Shown: positions 11,530 to 20,989 of the stretch, in pieces
How the letters are laid out: each line of letters starts with the position of its first letter
Position numbering within the stretch: the first letter of the stretch is position 1
Assembly: GCF_025666195.1 (NCBI RefSeq)
Contig: NZ_CP102592.1
Span: 2,108,001-2,172,000 of the forward strand
Reading direction: 5' to 3'
Length of the DNA stretch: 64,000 bases
From: Xanthomonas sp. CFBP 8443
Lineage (GTDB): Bacteria; Pseudomonadota; Gammaproteobacteria; Xanthomonadales; Xanthomonadaceae
The notes under the pieces: model-generated
The model's database searches: none
The model's input: the letters and a program-made list of their open reading frames with translations, nothing else
Told to the model about the DNA's origin: nothing
Made by a program: the position numbers and the translations under genes

Positions 11530-12533
11530 GCGACGACTCCTGGGGATTCGCGCTCGGCATCGACCGCGTAGGCAGCGGCGCCGAGCAGGCCGGGACGCGG
11601 ATGGATCACCGCCAGCGACGGCACCCGTGCCATGATCGACGAAAAGCGGCCCTTGTGCTCGAAGCGCTGGCGGAAGCCGGAATGCTGGAGCGCATCGAGC
11701 ATCTTCGGTACCAGGCCGCCGGTCAGGAACACGCCGTCCCAGGCGCCGTGCATCAGCACCAGGTCGCCGGCGATGGCGCCGAACACCGCACAGAACACGT
11801 CGATCGTGCGCATCGCGCGGTAGTCGCCCTGCGCGGCGCGCGCGGTGATGTCGGCCGGCTGCAGCGGGCCCGGGTCGTCGCCGGCGATCTCGCTGAGCGC
11901 GCGATGGATGTTGACCAGGCCGGGACCGCAGATCAGGCGCTCGTTGGAGACGCGGCCGAACTGTTGCGACAGCAATTCCAGGATGCGGATCTCCTCGGGC
12001 GTGCCGGGCGGGAAGCTGACGTGGCCGCCCTCGGTCTCCAGCGGATAGCAGCGGCCGCCGCGGATCAGCAGGCCGCCCACGCCCAGGCCGGTGCCCGGGC
12101 CGATCACCGCGTAGTTGCGCGGCTGCGCGATCGGCGACGGCTGCCAGACCGCGCCGCCGACCTGGATCACGTCCTGCGGCTGCAGCAGGCTGATCGCCAT
12201 CGCCTGCGCGGCGAAGTCGTTGATCAGGTGCAGTTCCTCGAAGCCGAGCATGGCGCGGGTGCGCGAGCGCGAGATCACCCACGGATGGTTGGTGATCCGC
12301 GCCTCGTCGCCGTCCACGCGCCCGGCCACGGCGAACACGCCGCTGCGCGCGTCCACTCCGGTCTGCTGCAGGTAGTAGCGCGCGGCATCGCCCAGCGACG
12401 GGAAGTCCACCACCGCGAAGGTCTGGGTGCTGTCGTCGAGCAGCGGCGCCGACGCGCCGAGGTCGGCGAGCGCGAAGCGCGCGTTGGTGCCGCCGATGTC
12501 GGCGACCAGCACCGGCCGCAGCGGCGCGGTCAT
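11526..12533 (-). CDS. glk: Glucokinase
   Basis: A 335-residue ATP-dependent glucokinase of the E. coli Glk type. It carries the N-terminal phosphate-binding motif LVADIGGTNARFALADLG and the internal VIGPGTGLGVGGL. It phosphorylates free glucose released from imported sugars and feeds the Zwf reaction. The start overlaps the zwf stop by 4 nt and the stop overlaps the pgl start. Confidence 0.95.
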
Positions 12534-13993
12534 GGCGTGTCCCGCTGCACGGCGCTGGCGTCGTCGGCGGAGACGTAGCGTTCGGCTTCCTGCGGCCCCC
12601 AGCTGCCGGCCGGGTAGGGCAGCAGCGGCGACTGCGCCTGCGCCCAGGCGTCGCTGACGCTGTCGATCCAGGCCCAGGCCGCGCGCACTTCGTCGTCGCG
12701 CACGAACAGCGCGTGGTTGCCGTTGAGCGCGTCGAGCATCAGCCGCTCGTAGGCGATGCGGCGGTGCAGGCCGGTCGGCACCGACAGCTCCAGCTCCAGC
12801 GGCTGCAGTTCCAGCGCGCCCCATTCCGGACCGGCCAGGCTGCTCATCAGGCCCAGCTCGATGTTTTCCTGCGGCTGCAGCTGGAAGGTCAGCCGGTTCG
12901 GCGCCACGTGGGTCGCGTCGGGCCGCTCGAACAGCCAGTGGGTGACCGGCTTGAGCGTGACCACGATGCGCGTGGTGCGTTCGGCCAGGCGCTTGCCGGT
13001 GCACAGCCGGAACGGCACGCCGGCCCAGCGCCAGTTGTCGATGTAGGCGGTGACGCCGACGAAGGTCTCCACGTCGCTGCCTTCCGGCGGCTGGTAGGCC
13101 TGCGCCGGCTGGCCGTTGATGGTGCCGGCGGTGTAGCGCCCGCGCACGCTGTCGCGCGCGGCGTGCGCGGCCTGCAGCGGACGCAGCGCGCGCAGCACCT
13201 TGACCTTCTCGTCGCGGATGCGGTCCGCTTCCAGCGACGCCGGCGGCTCCATCGCCACCAGGCACAGCAACTGCAGGATGTGGCTCTGGACCATGTCGCG
13301 CAGCGCGCCGGAACGCGCGTAGTAGGCGTCACGGCCGTCCACGCCTTCGCTCTCGGCGACCAGGATCTCCACCGACTCGATGTAGTTGCGGTTCCACACC
13401 GCTTCCAGCAGCGTGTTGCCGAAGCGCAGCGCGATCAGGTTCTGCACCGCGGCCTTGCCCAGGTAGTGGTCCAGGCGGAACACGCGGTCCTCGTCGATCA
13501 GCGCGCCGATCGCCTGCAGGATCTCGCGCGCGCTGGCCGAGTCGTGGCCGATCGGCTTCTCCAGCATCAGCCGGTTCGGCGCGGCCAGCGCGCCGCCCAG
13601 AGCCAGGCCCTGGCAGGTGCTGATGTACAGCCCCGGCGGGATCGCCAGGTAGCTGACGCACTTGCGCGCGGCCAGCTCGCGCACCGCATCGGCCACCGAC
13701 TCGGCGTTGCGCAGGTCCACCGAGCGGTAGTCGGTGCGGTCCAGCAACGATTGGATGACCGCCTCGCTGACCTGCGGCATCGCCGCCTGCAGGCGCGGCT
13801 TGAGGATCTCGTGGAACTTGGCGGTGTCGTGCGGCGACAGCGCCAGCGCGCGGATGCGGAAGTCTTCCGGCAGGAAGCCGTCGTCGAGCATGCGCAGCAG
13901 CGAGGGGAACAGGTAGCGCTGGGCCAGATCGCCGGTGGCGCCAAACAGCAGGAAGGTATCGTGCATCGACCGGTTTTCGGTTTCGGGTGACAT
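12530..13993 (-). CDS. zwf: Glucose-6-phosphate 1-dehydrogenase
   Basis: A 487-residue NAD(P)-dependent enzyme that oxidises glucose 6-phosphate to the lactone. The Rossmann motif LLFGATGDLAQRYLFPSL is at the N-terminus and the active-site segment RLDHYLGKAAVQNLIALRFG near residue 168. The start at 13993 is chosen because AGGTGA lies 8 nt upstream; an alternative ATG at 13966 (MHDTFLLFG) has no obvious ribosome site. It is the first gene of the Entner-Doudoroff operon, with a 407 nt divergent promoter region upstream. Confidence 0.94.
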   Translation of the reverse strand: MSPETENRSMHDTFLLFGATGDLAQRYLFPSLLRMLDDGFLPEDFRIRALALSPHDTAKFHEILKPRLQAAMPQVSEAVIQSLLDRTDYRSVDLRNAESVADAVRELAARKCVSYLAIPPGLYISTCQGLALGGALAAPNRLMLEKPIGHDSASAREILQAIGALIDEDRVFRLDHYLGKAAVQNLIALRFGNTLLEAVWNRNYIESVEILVAESEGVDGRDAYYARSGALRDMVQSHILQLLCLVAMEPPASLEADRIRDEKVKVLRALRPLQAAHAARDSVRGRYTAGTINGQPAQAYQPPEGSDVETFVGVTAYIDNWRWAGVPFRLCTGKRLAERTTRIVVTLKPVTHWLFERPDATHVAPNRLTFQLQPQENIELGLMSSLAGPEWGALELQPLELELSVPTGLHRRIAYERLMLDALNGNHALFVRDDEVRAAWAWIDSVSDAWAQAQSPLLPYPAGSWGPQEAERYVSADDASAVQRDTP

Positions 13994-14400
13994 TTCGTCG
14001 ATCACCTGGGGGCTAGAAGTGACGTGGCGTTGGTAAGCAAGCGGCGGGACCGGCCTGTATCCGTCCTGCGGCTCGTGCGGGCATAGCGGTGACCGCCAGC
14101 GGGACGCACGATCCTGGAGATGAATACGACTGCCAGACCTCTGAGCATACCTGTCTAATGCCTCAAGCATCAGGCCGTTGCTCGTGCGCGCGCCGGGACG
14201 GCGGCAGGTTGGCGGATCGCATCGCAGGCCCTCGCAGGCGTCGATGTTGCCCCGTGAAAACGGTTACATGGCAGAATACCGCATTGCGCTCCCATTGTTG
14301 CCTGTGTCGCTGGCACGATGCGAACCGCATTCGTATGCACTGCCATCGGGAGGGACCGGCGGCAGCCCGTCTCTCCCAGCCGGAAACCGGATACCGCACC
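13994..14400. other. Divergent promoter region between zwf and the MalK-like gene
   Basis: This non-coding gap of about 407 nt separates the two divergent sugar-metabolism units. The clear element is a LacI-type operator at 14255-14268. I see no unambiguous -35/-10 pair and no convincing small gene. Confidence 0.7.
14255..14268. promoter_or_regulatory. LacI-family operator
   Basis: TGAAAACGGTTACA fits the pseudo-palindromic LacI-family consensus TGNAANCGNTTNCA at every fixed position, including the central CG. It lies 133 nt before the MalK-like start and about 260 nt from zwf. A sugar-responsive LacI regulator encoded elsewhere is the likely ligand. Confidence 0.75.
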
Positions 14401-15525
14401 ATGGCGAAAGTACAACTGGACAACATCCGCAAGGTCTACGACAACGGCCAGGTCGCCGTGCACGGGGCCAGCTTCGAAGTGGCCGACGGCGAGCTGATGG
14501 TGCTGGTCGGGCCGTCCGGCTGCGGCAAGTCCACCCTGCTGCGGATGATCGCCGGGCTTGAAGAGATCAGCGGCGGCGAGCTGCGTATCGGCGAGAACGT
14601 GGTCAACGACGTGGCGCCGAAGGATCGCGACATCGCGATGGTGTTCCAGAGCTACGCGCTGTACCCGCACATGACCGTGGCCGAGAACCTGGCGTTCGGG
14701 CTGAAGCTGCGCGGCGAACCCAAGGACGTCATCGAGCGCCGTGTCGCCGCCGCTGCCGAGACGCTGGGCCTGACCCCGATGCTCGGCAAGCTGCCGCGGG
14801 CGATGTCCGGCGGCCAGCGCCAGCGCGTGGCGCTGGGTCGCGCGCTGGTGCGCGAGCCGGCGGTGTTCCTGCTCGACGAGCCGCTGTCGAACCTCGACGC
14901 CAAGCTGCGCCATTCGGTGCGCACCGAGATCGCGCAGCTGCACCGCAAGCTCGGCACCACGATGATCTACGTGACCCACGACCAGGTCGAGGCGATGACC
15001 CTGGGCCAGCGCATCGTGGTGCTCAAGGACGGGCTGATCCAGCAGATCGACACGCCGATGGCGCTGTACGAACGCCCCGCCAACCTGTTCGTGGCCGGGT
15101 TCCTCGGCAGCCCGGCGATGAACGTGCTGCAGGGCCAGCTGGTCGAGGAAGACGGCGTGCACCTGCAGCTGGCCGACGGCAGCCGCGTGCCGCTGCACGG
15201 CGCGCATGTCGCGCCGCAGTGGCTGGGCCGGCCGATCGCGATCGGCGTGCGGCCCGAGCACCTGCAGCCCAGCGCGGACGGGCAGGGCGGGTTCGCGGCC
15301 ACCATCGAGGTGATCGAGCCGGTCGGCAACGAGATCTTCGTCAACCTCAGCTACGGCAGCCAGCCGCTGGTGATGCGGGTGGCGCCGCGCGCGCTGCCGG
15401 GCCTGGGCGAGAGCCTGCGCGTGGCGGTGCGCGGCGAGGCGCTGCATTTCTTCGATCCGGAGAGCGGCGAGCGTTTGGAGGCTCGGGACTCGGGACTCGG
15501 GACTCGGGACTCGCAACCGCAATAA
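14401..15525 (+). CDS. ugpC: Sugar ABC transporter ATP-binding protein, MalK/UgpC/MsmK type
   Basis: A 374-residue CUT1-type ATPase. Walker A is VGPSGCGKST near residue 36, the signature is MSGGQRQRVALGRAL near 136, and Walker B is FLLDEPLSNLDAKLRHSVRTE near 158. These are followed by the switch histidine (YVTHDQ) and a C-terminal TOBE/regulatory domain. It is a single gene away from any permease, and the sugar importer at 1096-4120 lacks an ATPase, so it probably serves that importer and perhaps others. The last 15 or so residues (EARDSGLGTRDSQPQ) are encoded by a GGGACTC repeat. Confidence 0.92.
   Translation: MAKVQLDNIRKVYDNGQVAVHGASFEVADGELMVLVGPSGCGKSTLLRMIAGLEEISGGELRIGENVVNDVAPKDRDIAMVFQSYALYPHMTVAENLAFGLKLRGEPKDVIERRVAAAAETLGLTPMLGKLPRAMSGGQRQRVALGRALVREPAVFLLDEPLSNLDAKLRHSVRTEIAQLHRKLGTTMIYVTHDQVEAMTLGQRIVVLKDGLIQQIDTPMALYERPANLFVAGFLGSPAMNVLQGQLVEEDGVHLQLADGSRVPLHGAHVAPQWLGRPIAIGVRPEHLQPSADGQGGFAATIEVIEPVGNEIFVNLSYGSQPLVMRVAPRALPGLGESLRVAVRGEALHFFDPESGERLEARDSGLGTRDSQPQ
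15481..15515. repeat. GGGACTC heptamer array inside the 3' end of the ATPase gene
   Basis: Four tandem copies of a 7 nt unit (CGGGACT) lie inside the last codons of the MalK-like gene. Because 7 is not divisible by 3, the repeat is translated as a 7-residue period (RDSGLGT). Confidence 0.85.
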
Positions 15526-15557
15526 GCCAAGGTGGGCGTTCCCGGCCGCTGCCGGGT

Positions 15558-16424
15558 TCAGCGCGCGAGGCCTTCGTGCAGCGGCTGCCATTGCGCGGCC
15601 TGCGCACCGATGGACAGACCGGTCGGCGGCGCGTCCTCCAGCGGCAGTACCGCCAGCGCCAGCTCGCCGGCGATGCTGACCACACTGCCCAGCGCCTGTC
15701 CGTCGCGCAGCACCTGCGCGCCGACCTCGGCCACGCCGTCCACCGCCAGCAACTGCAGCGCGCGCTTGGCCTTGCCCAGGAAATGGGTGCGGGCGACGAT
15801 CTCCTGGCCCGGATAGCAGCCTTTCTTCACGCTGAAGGCGTGCAGCCGGTCCAGCGCCAGCTGCTGCGGGGTCCATTGTTCGCGCTGGCCGGCGTCGAGC
15901 CGGGCCAGGCCCAGCGCCAGATCGGTCCGGCGCCATGCCGCGGCGAATGCGGGATCGGCCACGCCGGCATCGGCGGCCGGCGCCAGCAGCAGCGTGCGCG
16001 GCATCGCGCCGCCGCCCATGTCCAGCTCGATCACGCCGTGGTCACCCGGCGCAGACGCTGCGCCCCGGGCCTGTTCGGGCATGCTCAGGCGCCCGAAGCC
16101 ATGCAGATCCTCACGCACCGCGATGCGCACCTTGCGCCGGAATACGAAGCGGTTCAGCGCCGTCGCCAGTTCCGCTGCGCCGCCGTCTGGCAGCAGCACC
16201 AGCAGTTCGTCGTCGGCGCGCCGCAGCAGCGCGAACAGCGCGATCACCCGGCCTTTCGCGGTCAGCCAGGCATTCCACTGCCAGTGGCCGTTGCGCAGCG
16301 CCTGCACGTCGTTGGCGAACTGCGCCTGGGCGAAAGCCACTGCATCCACGCCGCTCAAGCCTACGTATTGCAGGTCTGGCAGCGCGGAAAAACGGTCGAA
16401 AGTGAGATTCAGGTTGTCAGGCAC
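15558..16424 (-). CDS. ygfZ: Folate-binding iron-sulfur maturation protein YgfZ
   Basis: A 288-residue GcvT-fold protein. The YgfZ signature K-x-G-C-Y-x-G-Q-E is present as KKGCYPGQEIVAR near residue 203. The family uses folate to help mature or repair Fe-S enzymes. The start is a GTG at 16424 (VPDNLNLTF), because no ATG lies nearby in frame; no good ribosome site is visible, so this start is provisional. It is divergent from the succinate dehydrogenase operon, whose SdhB needs three Fe-S clusters. In E. coli ygfZ is also divergent from sdhE-ygfX. Confidence 0.9.
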   Translation of the reverse strand: MPDNLNLTFDRFSALPDLQYVGLSGVDAVAFAQAQFANDVQALRNGHWQWNAWLTAKGRVIALFALLRRADDELLVLLPDGGAAELATALNRFVFRRKVRIAVREDLHGFGRLSMPEQARGAASAPGDHGVIELDMGGGAMPRTLLLAPAADAGVADPAFAAAWRRTDLALGLARLDAGQREQWTPQQLALDRLHAFSVKKGCYPGQEIVARTHFLGKAKRALQLLAVDGVAEVGAQVLRDGQALGSVVSIAGELALAVLPLEDAPPTGLSIGAQAAQWQPLHEGLAR

Positions 16425-16462
16425 GAGGGGGAGGACTAAAATTACGCTGTTGTGAGACCCGC

Positions 16463-16633
16463 ATGATAGGCCAACCAACCCCCACACCCGAGTCCGATCC
16501 CGAAACGCAGCGACCCGCCGAGGAGACGACTCCGGAAGCGACGCCTGCGCCGCGGGAAATCGGCGGTCGCGGCGGCCTCGAGCCGACGCGCTACGGCGAC
16601 TGGGAGAAAAACGGACGCTGCATCGATTTCTGA
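16463..16633 (+). CDS. Small SDHAF4-like protein (DUF1674)
   Basis: A 56-residue protein with a disordered Pro/Glu/Thr-rich N-terminus. Its C-terminal motif GLEPTRYGDWEKNGRCIDF matches the hallmark of the SDHAF4/DUF1674 family, which in mitochondria binds flavinated SdhA and assists its joining to SdhB. It lies 61 nt before sdhC and divergent to ygfZ, so it is the first gene of the sdh operon. It is short enough to be missed by automated calling. The motif and position make the assignment strong; the function in this organism is inferred. Confidence 0.88.
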   Translation: MIGQPTPTPESDPETQRPAEETTPEATPAPREIGGRGGLEPTRYGDWEKNGRCIDF

Positions 16634-16694
16634 TCCAGCTTTGAGCCAACGCGGCCTTAAGCACGCCGCCCAGCCGAGACAACGAGCCCAGCGA

Positions 16695-17087
16695 ATGGCG
16701 ACCCGCGAACGTCCTCTTTCCCCCCACCTGCAGGTCTATCGTTGGCAGATCCAGATGGTGACCTCGATCCTGAATCGAGCCACCGGCATCGTGCTCTCGA
16801 TCGGCGCCCTGGTCATCGCCGCCGGTTTGCTGGCGCTGATGCTCGGTCCGTCCTCCTGGAACCTCTTCCGCGATATCGCCGGCGCCTGGTACGGACAGGT
16901 GTTCCTGTTCGGCTGGACCTGGTGCTTCGCCTTCCATCTGTTCGGCGGCCTGCGCCACATCCTGCAGGACTTCGGCCAGGGCTACGCGGTGCGCGCCTTC
17001 GTCACCATCGGCTGGCTGTCGGTGATCCTCAGCTTCGTGCTGACCGGCGCCGTGTGGGCCTACGTGTTGCTGGGAGCTGGCGCATGA
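16695..17087 (+). CDS. sdhC: Succinate dehydrogenase cytochrome b556 subunit
   Basis: A 130-residue membrane anchor with three helices. The quinone-site segment SILNRATGIVLSIG lies near residue 24 and the haem-ligand region FHLFGGLRHILQDFG near 80. The ATG at 16695 (MATRERPLSPHLQVY) fits the family; an upstream TTG at 16641 would add 18 unconserved residues. Its stop overlaps the sdhD start. Confidence 0.95.
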   Translation: MATRERPLSPHLQVYRWQIQMVTSILNRATGIVLSIGALVIAAGLLALMLGPSSWNLFRDIAGAWYGQVFLFGWTWCFAFHLFGGLRHILQDFGQGYAVRAFVTIGWLSVILSFVLTGAVWAYVLLGAGA

Positions 17088-17470
17088 ACCGTTACCGTAC
17101 TCCGCTGAAGAACGTGCGCGGCCTGGGCGCGGCCAAGACCGGCACCGAGCATTTCGTGGTGCAGCGGTTGACCGCCACCGCGCTGGTGCCGCTGTCGATC
17201 TGGTTCCTGATCTTCGTGCTGGGCCTGATGGGTTCGGACTACGTCGCCGCCACCGAGGCGGTGGCCAAGCCGTGGAATGCGATCCTGCTGGTCGGCTTCC
17301 TCATCGCCGCGTTCTGGCATGCGCAGCTGGGCATGCAGGTGGTGCTGGAAGACTACGTGCACACCTCGCTGCTGGCCCTCGCGGCGCAGACCATCGTGCG
17401 TTTCGTCGCCGTGCTCGGCGCCATCGTCAGCATCTTCGCCGTGGCGCGCATCGCGCTAGGCATTGCCTGA
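17084..17470 (+). CDS. sdhD: Succinate dehydrogenase hydrophobic membrane anchor subunit
   Basis: A 128-residue subunit with three predicted membrane helices. The typical segment [19 protein letters not shown] near residue 72 contains the haem-ligating histidine region. The ATG overlaps the sdhC stop by 4 nt. It anchors SdhAB and contributes to the ubiquinone site. Confidence 0.94.
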   Translation: MNRYRTPLKNVRGLGAAKTGTEHFVVQRLTATALVPLSIWFLIFVLGLMGSDYVAATEAVAKPWNAILLVGFLIAAFWHAQLGMQVVLEDYVHTSLLALAAQTIVRFVAVLGAIVSIFAVARIALGIA

Positions 17471-17504
17471 TCCGCCGGCGACCCTTCTAGGAACCCCCAT
17501 TTCG

Positions 17505-19295
17505 ATGTCCGCTTACAAGATCACCGAACACAAGTACGACATGGTCGTGGTCGGCGCCGGCGGCGCCGGCCTGCGCGCCACCTTCGGCCTGGCCCAGAAG
17601 GGCCTGCAGACGGTCTGCCTGACCAAGGTCTTCCCGACCCGTTCGCACACCGTGGCTGCGCAGGGCGGCATCTCCGCCGCGCTCGGCAACATGGGCGAGG
17701 ACGACTGGCGCTACCACTTCTACGACACCATCAAGGGCTCGGACTGGCTGGGCGACCAGGACGCGATCGAGTACATGTGCCGCGAGGCGATCCCGGCGAT
17801 CATCGAGCTGGAACACTACGGCGTGCCGTTCTCGCGCACCGAGGACGGCAAGATCTACCAGCGTCCGTTCGGCGGCATGACCACCAAGTACGGCGAAGGC
17901 CCGTCCGCGCAGCGCACCTGCGCCGCCGCCGACCGCACCGGCCACGCCATGCTGCACACGCTGTACCAGCAGTCGCTGGCGCACAACGCGCGCTTCATGA
18001 TCGAGTACTTCGCGCTGGACTTGATCTTCGACGAGGAAGGCGTGTGCCGCGGCGTGCTCGCGCTGGACATGGCCGAAGGCTCGCTGCACCTGTTCCGCGC
18101 CCATGGCGTGGTGCTGGCCACCGGTGGCTACGGCCGCGCCTACTTCAGCGCCACCTCCGCCCACACCTGCACCGGCGACGGCGGCGGCCTGGTGATGCGC
18201 GCCGGCCTGCCGATGCAGGACATGGAGTTCGTGCAGTTCCATCCCACCGGCATCTACGGCGCCGGCTGCCTGATCACCGAGGGCGTGCGCGGCGAAGGCG
18301 GCATCCTGCGCAACAGCAACGGCGAGCGCTTCATGGAGCGCTACGCCCCGCACTACAAGGATCTGGCCTCGCGCGACGTGGTGTCGCGTTCGATGACCAT
18401 CGAGATCCGCGAAGGCCGCGGCGTCGGCGAGCACAAGGACCACATCCTGCTCGATCTGACCCATCTCGGCCCGGAAGTGATCAACGACAAGCTGCCCGGC
18501 ATCGCCGAGAGCGCGCACATCTTCGCCGGCGTCGACGTGGCCAAGCAGCCGATCCCGGTGATCCCGACCGTGCACTACAACATGGGCGGCATCCCGACCA
18601 ACTACCACGGCGAAGTGGTGCGCAAGGACGGCGACAACCCGGATTCGGTGGTGCCCGGCCTGTACGCGATCGGCGAGGCGGCCTGCGTGTCGGTGCACGG
18701 CGCCAACCGCCTGGGCTCCAACTCGCTGTTGGACCTGGTGGTGTTCGGCCGCGCGGTGGCCATCCGTTGCGCCGAGACGATCAAGTCCGGCGCGCCGCAC
18801 AAGACCCTGCCCAGCGATTCCTGCGACAAGGCGCTGGGCCTGCTCGACAAGCTGCGCAACTCCAACGGCGGCACCCCGACGTCGGTGATCCGCGACAAGA
18901 TGCAGCGCACCATGCAGTCCGACGCGGCGGTGTTCCGCACCAGCAAGACGCTGCAGGAAGGCGTGGACAAGATGGCCGAGATCTTCGCCACGTTCCAGGA
19001 CGTGAAGGTCTCCGACCGCTCGCTGGTGTGGAATTCGGACCTGATCGAGACCTACGAACTGAACAACCTGCTGCTCAACGCGGTGGCGACGATCAACTCG
19101 GCCGAGCAGCGCAAGGAAAGCCGCGGCGCGCATGCGCACGAGGATTTCCCCGACCGCGACGACGTCAACTGGCAGAAGCACACCCTGGTCACCGTCGACG
19201 ACAAGGGCCAGTGCAGCTTCGACTACCGCCCGGTGCACATGTATACGCTCAGCAAGGACGTTGACGTGGTGCCGCCGAAGCCGCGCGTGTACTGA
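17505..19295 (+). CDS. sdhA: Succinate dehydrogenase flavoprotein subunit
   Basis: A 596-residue FAD subunit that oxidises succinate to fumarate. The dinucleotide-binding motif [18 protein letters not shown] is near residue 13. The covalent-flavin histidine is in [17 protein letters not shown] near residue 45. The substrate and active-site regions ([40 protein letters not shown]) are intact. Its length is normal. It lies 34 nt after sdhD. Confidence 0.98.
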   Translation: MSAYKITEHKYDMVVVGAGGAGLRATFGLAQKGLQTVCLTKVFPTRSHTVAAQGGISAALGNMGEDDWRYHFYDTIKGSDWLGDQDAIEYMCREAIPAIIELEHYGVPFSRTEDGKIYQRPFGGMTTKYGEGPSAQRTCAAADRTGHAMLHTLYQQSLAHNARFMIEYFALDLIFDEEGVCRGVLALDMAEGSLHLFRAHGVVLATGGYGRAYFSATSAHTCTGDGGGLVMRAGLPMQDMEFVQFHPTGIYGAGCLITEGVRGEGGILRNSNGERFMERYAPHYKDLASRDVVSRSMTIEIREGRGVGEHKDHILLDLTHLGPEVINDKLPGIAESAHIFAGVDVAKQPIPVIPTVHYNMGGIPTNYHGEVVRKDGDNPDSVVPGLYAIGEAACVSVHGANRLGSNSLLDLVVFGRAVAIRCAETIKSGAPHKTLPSDSCDKALGLLDKLRNSNGGTPTSVIRDKMQRTMQSDAAVFRTSKTLQEGVDKMAEIFATFQDVKVSDRSLVWNSDLIETYELNNLLLNAVATINSAEQRKESRGAHAHEDFPDRDDVNWQKHTLVTVDDKGQCSFDYRPVHMYTLSKDVDVVPPKPRVY

Positions 19296-19302
19296 CCAAA
19301 GC

Positions 19303-19389
19303 CGGGATTGGGGATTGGTGATTCGGGATTCGAAGCACTTCGTTTCCTGCGCCCAACGCACCCCCCAATCCCTAATCCCCAATCCCGGA
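19303..19389. repeat. Inverted GGGATTG/GGGATTC arrays between sdhA and sdhB
   Basis: A left arm of GGGATTG and GGGATTC units (about 19307-19335) and a right arm of complementary CAATCCC units (about 19364-19387) face each other across about 30 nt. This could form a long hairpin inside the sdh transcript, just before the sdhB start region. Confidence 0.85.
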
Positions 19390-19400
19390 TTTTAAAAGCC

Positions 19401-20183
19401 ATGGCAGAGTTCACCCTCCCCAAGAATTCCAAGATCGGCAAGGGCAAGCACTTTCCCGCCACCGGCGCGAAGAATGCACGCACCTTCAAGGTCTACCGTT
19501 GGAATCCGGACGACGACAGCAACCCGCGTACCGACACCTACGAGGTGGATCTGGACGCGTGCGGCCCGATGGTTCTGGACGCGCTGATCAAGATCAAGAA
19601 CGAGATCGATCCGACCCTGACCTTCCGCCGTTCCTGCCGCGAGGGCATCTGCGGGTCGTGCGCGATGAACATCGACGGCACCAACACGCTGGCCTGCACC
19701 AAGGCGATCGCCGACTGCGACAAGGCCGAAGTGCCGATCTATCCGCTGCCGCACATGAGCGTGATCAAGGATCTGGTGCCGGACCTGACCCACTTCTACG
19801 CGCAGTACGCGTCGATCAAGCCATGGATCCGCACCCAGACCCCGCCGCCGCCGGACCGCGAGCGGCTGCAGTCGCCGGAAGACCGCAAGAAGCTCGACGG
19901 CCTGTACGAGTGCATCCTGTGCGCGTGCTGCTCGACCAGCTGCCCGAGCTACTGGTGGAACGGCGAGCGCTACCTGGGCCCGGCGATCCTGCTGCAAGCC
20001 TACCGCTGGATCATCGACTCGCGCGACGAGGACACCGGTGCGCGCCTGGACGACCTGGAAGATCCGTTCAAGCTGTACCGCTGCCACACCATCATGAACT
20101 GCGCGCGGACCTGTCCGAAGGGGCTGAACCCGGCGCTGGCGATCGCCGAGATCAAGAAGCTGATGATGGCGCGCCGCGCCTGA
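19401..20183 (+). CDS. sdhB: Succinate dehydrogenase iron-sulfur subunit
   Basis: A 260-residue electron-transfer subunit. The 2Fe-2S ligands lie in CREGICGSC near residue 78 with a further Cys in TLACTK. The 4Fe-4S and 3Fe-4S ligands lie in [16 protein letters not shown] near 173 and [17 protein letters not shown] near 227. The ATG is 105 nt after sdhA, behind an inverted repeat. Confidence 0.98.
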   Translation: MAEFTLPKNSKIGKGKHFPATGAKNARTFKVYRWNPDDDSNPRTDTYEVDLDACGPMVLDALIKIKNEIDPTLTFRRSCREGICGSCAMNIDGTNTLACTKAIADCDKAEVPIYPLPHMSVIKDLVPDLTHFYAQYASIKPWIRTQTPPPPDRERLQSPEDRKKLDGLYECILCACCSTSCPSYWWNGERYLGPAILLQAYRWIIDSRDEDTGARLDDLEDPFKLYRCHTIMNCARTCPKGLNPALAIAEIKKLMMARRA

Positions 20184-20311
20184 TCGGTTAGCTCCACACA
20201 TGGCGGGCGTGCCCGTCCACTGCGCGGCACCGGCTCTCGGGTTCGGTGCCGCGCGCGTTTCCGGCGGTCGCCGCAGCAGGCGTCCGTCCACAAAGACATG
20301 GGTGCGATGCG

Positions 20312-20560
20312 ATGGACGAAGCCACCGAACTGAAGAAGCTGCGCTGGCGCTGCCGGCGCGGCATGCGCGAGCTGGACCAGCTGTTCGGGCGCTACCTGGA
20401 CCGGCGCTGGGCGCAAGCCTCCGAGGCCGAGCGCGGGGTTTTCCTATACCTGCTCGATTGCGAGGACGATAAGTTGTGGCGCTGGTTCATGGGCTACGAG
20501 GCTTGTCCCGATGCGCGCGCCGCCGATCTCATCGCCACCATCCGCGCCATGCCGGCTTGA
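20312..20560 (+). CDS. sdhE: FAD assembly factor SdhE
   Basis: An 82-residue helical protein of the SdhE/YgfY (SDHAF2) family, which promotes covalent flavination of SdhA. The family RGxxE motif is [10 protein letters not shown] near residue 16, followed by [16 protein letters not shown]. It lies 128 nt after sdhB and overlaps the following ygfX-like gene, so it is likely part of the sdh operon. Confidence 0.93.
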   Translation: MDEATELKKLRWRCRRGMRELDQLFGRYLDRRWAQASEAERGVFLYLLDCEDDKLWRWFMGYEACPDARAADLIATIRAMPA

Positions 20561-20966
20561 GTGGCGCCCATCGCGCTGGCTGCTGGCGGCACTGGCGCTG
20601 CTGAGCGTGCTGGCGCCGCTGTCGATCCTGGGCTCGGACATGCCGCGGCCCTGGGCCTGGCCGGCAGCGGCGTTGGCCGCGCTGTACGCGGCGCTGCTGC
20701 TGCGCCGCGAAGCCCGCCGCGCGCCGCGCGCGCTGCTGATTCCACCGCAGGGCAGCGTGGCGGCGAGCGTCGATGGCCAGCCGGTGGCGGCGCTGCAGGT
20801 GGACTGGCGCGGGCCGCTGGCGTTCGTGCGCTGGCGCGACGCGCACGGACGGGTAGGGCGCCTGGCCTGGTGGCCGGACACGCTGCCGGCGCCGGCGCGA
20901 CGTGAACTGCGTCTGGCCGCTCAGGCCCGTGCCGCTTCGTCTGCGCCCCCGCAGATGGCACCATAG
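20511..20966 (+). CDS. YgfX/CptA-like membrane protein
   Basis: A 151-residue protein with two membrane segments (about 24-42 and 47-62), then a soluble domain with [12 protein letters not shown] near residue 104. Size, topology and position directly after sdhE match YgfX, the small membrane partner of SdhE. The ATG at 20511 overlaps sdhE by 50 nt; no other in-frame ATG is suitable. Identity is inferred mainly from gene order and topology. Confidence 0.7.
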   Translation: MRAPPISSPPSAPCRLEWRPSRWLLAALALLSVLAPLSILGSDMPRPWAWPAAALAALYAALLLRREARRAPRALLIPPQGSVAASVDGQPVAALQVDWRGPLAFVRWRDAHGRVGRLAWWPDTLPAPARRELRLAAQARAASSAPPQMAP

Positions 20967-20989
20967 CGCTCCCTGGACGGTGGCTGCGC

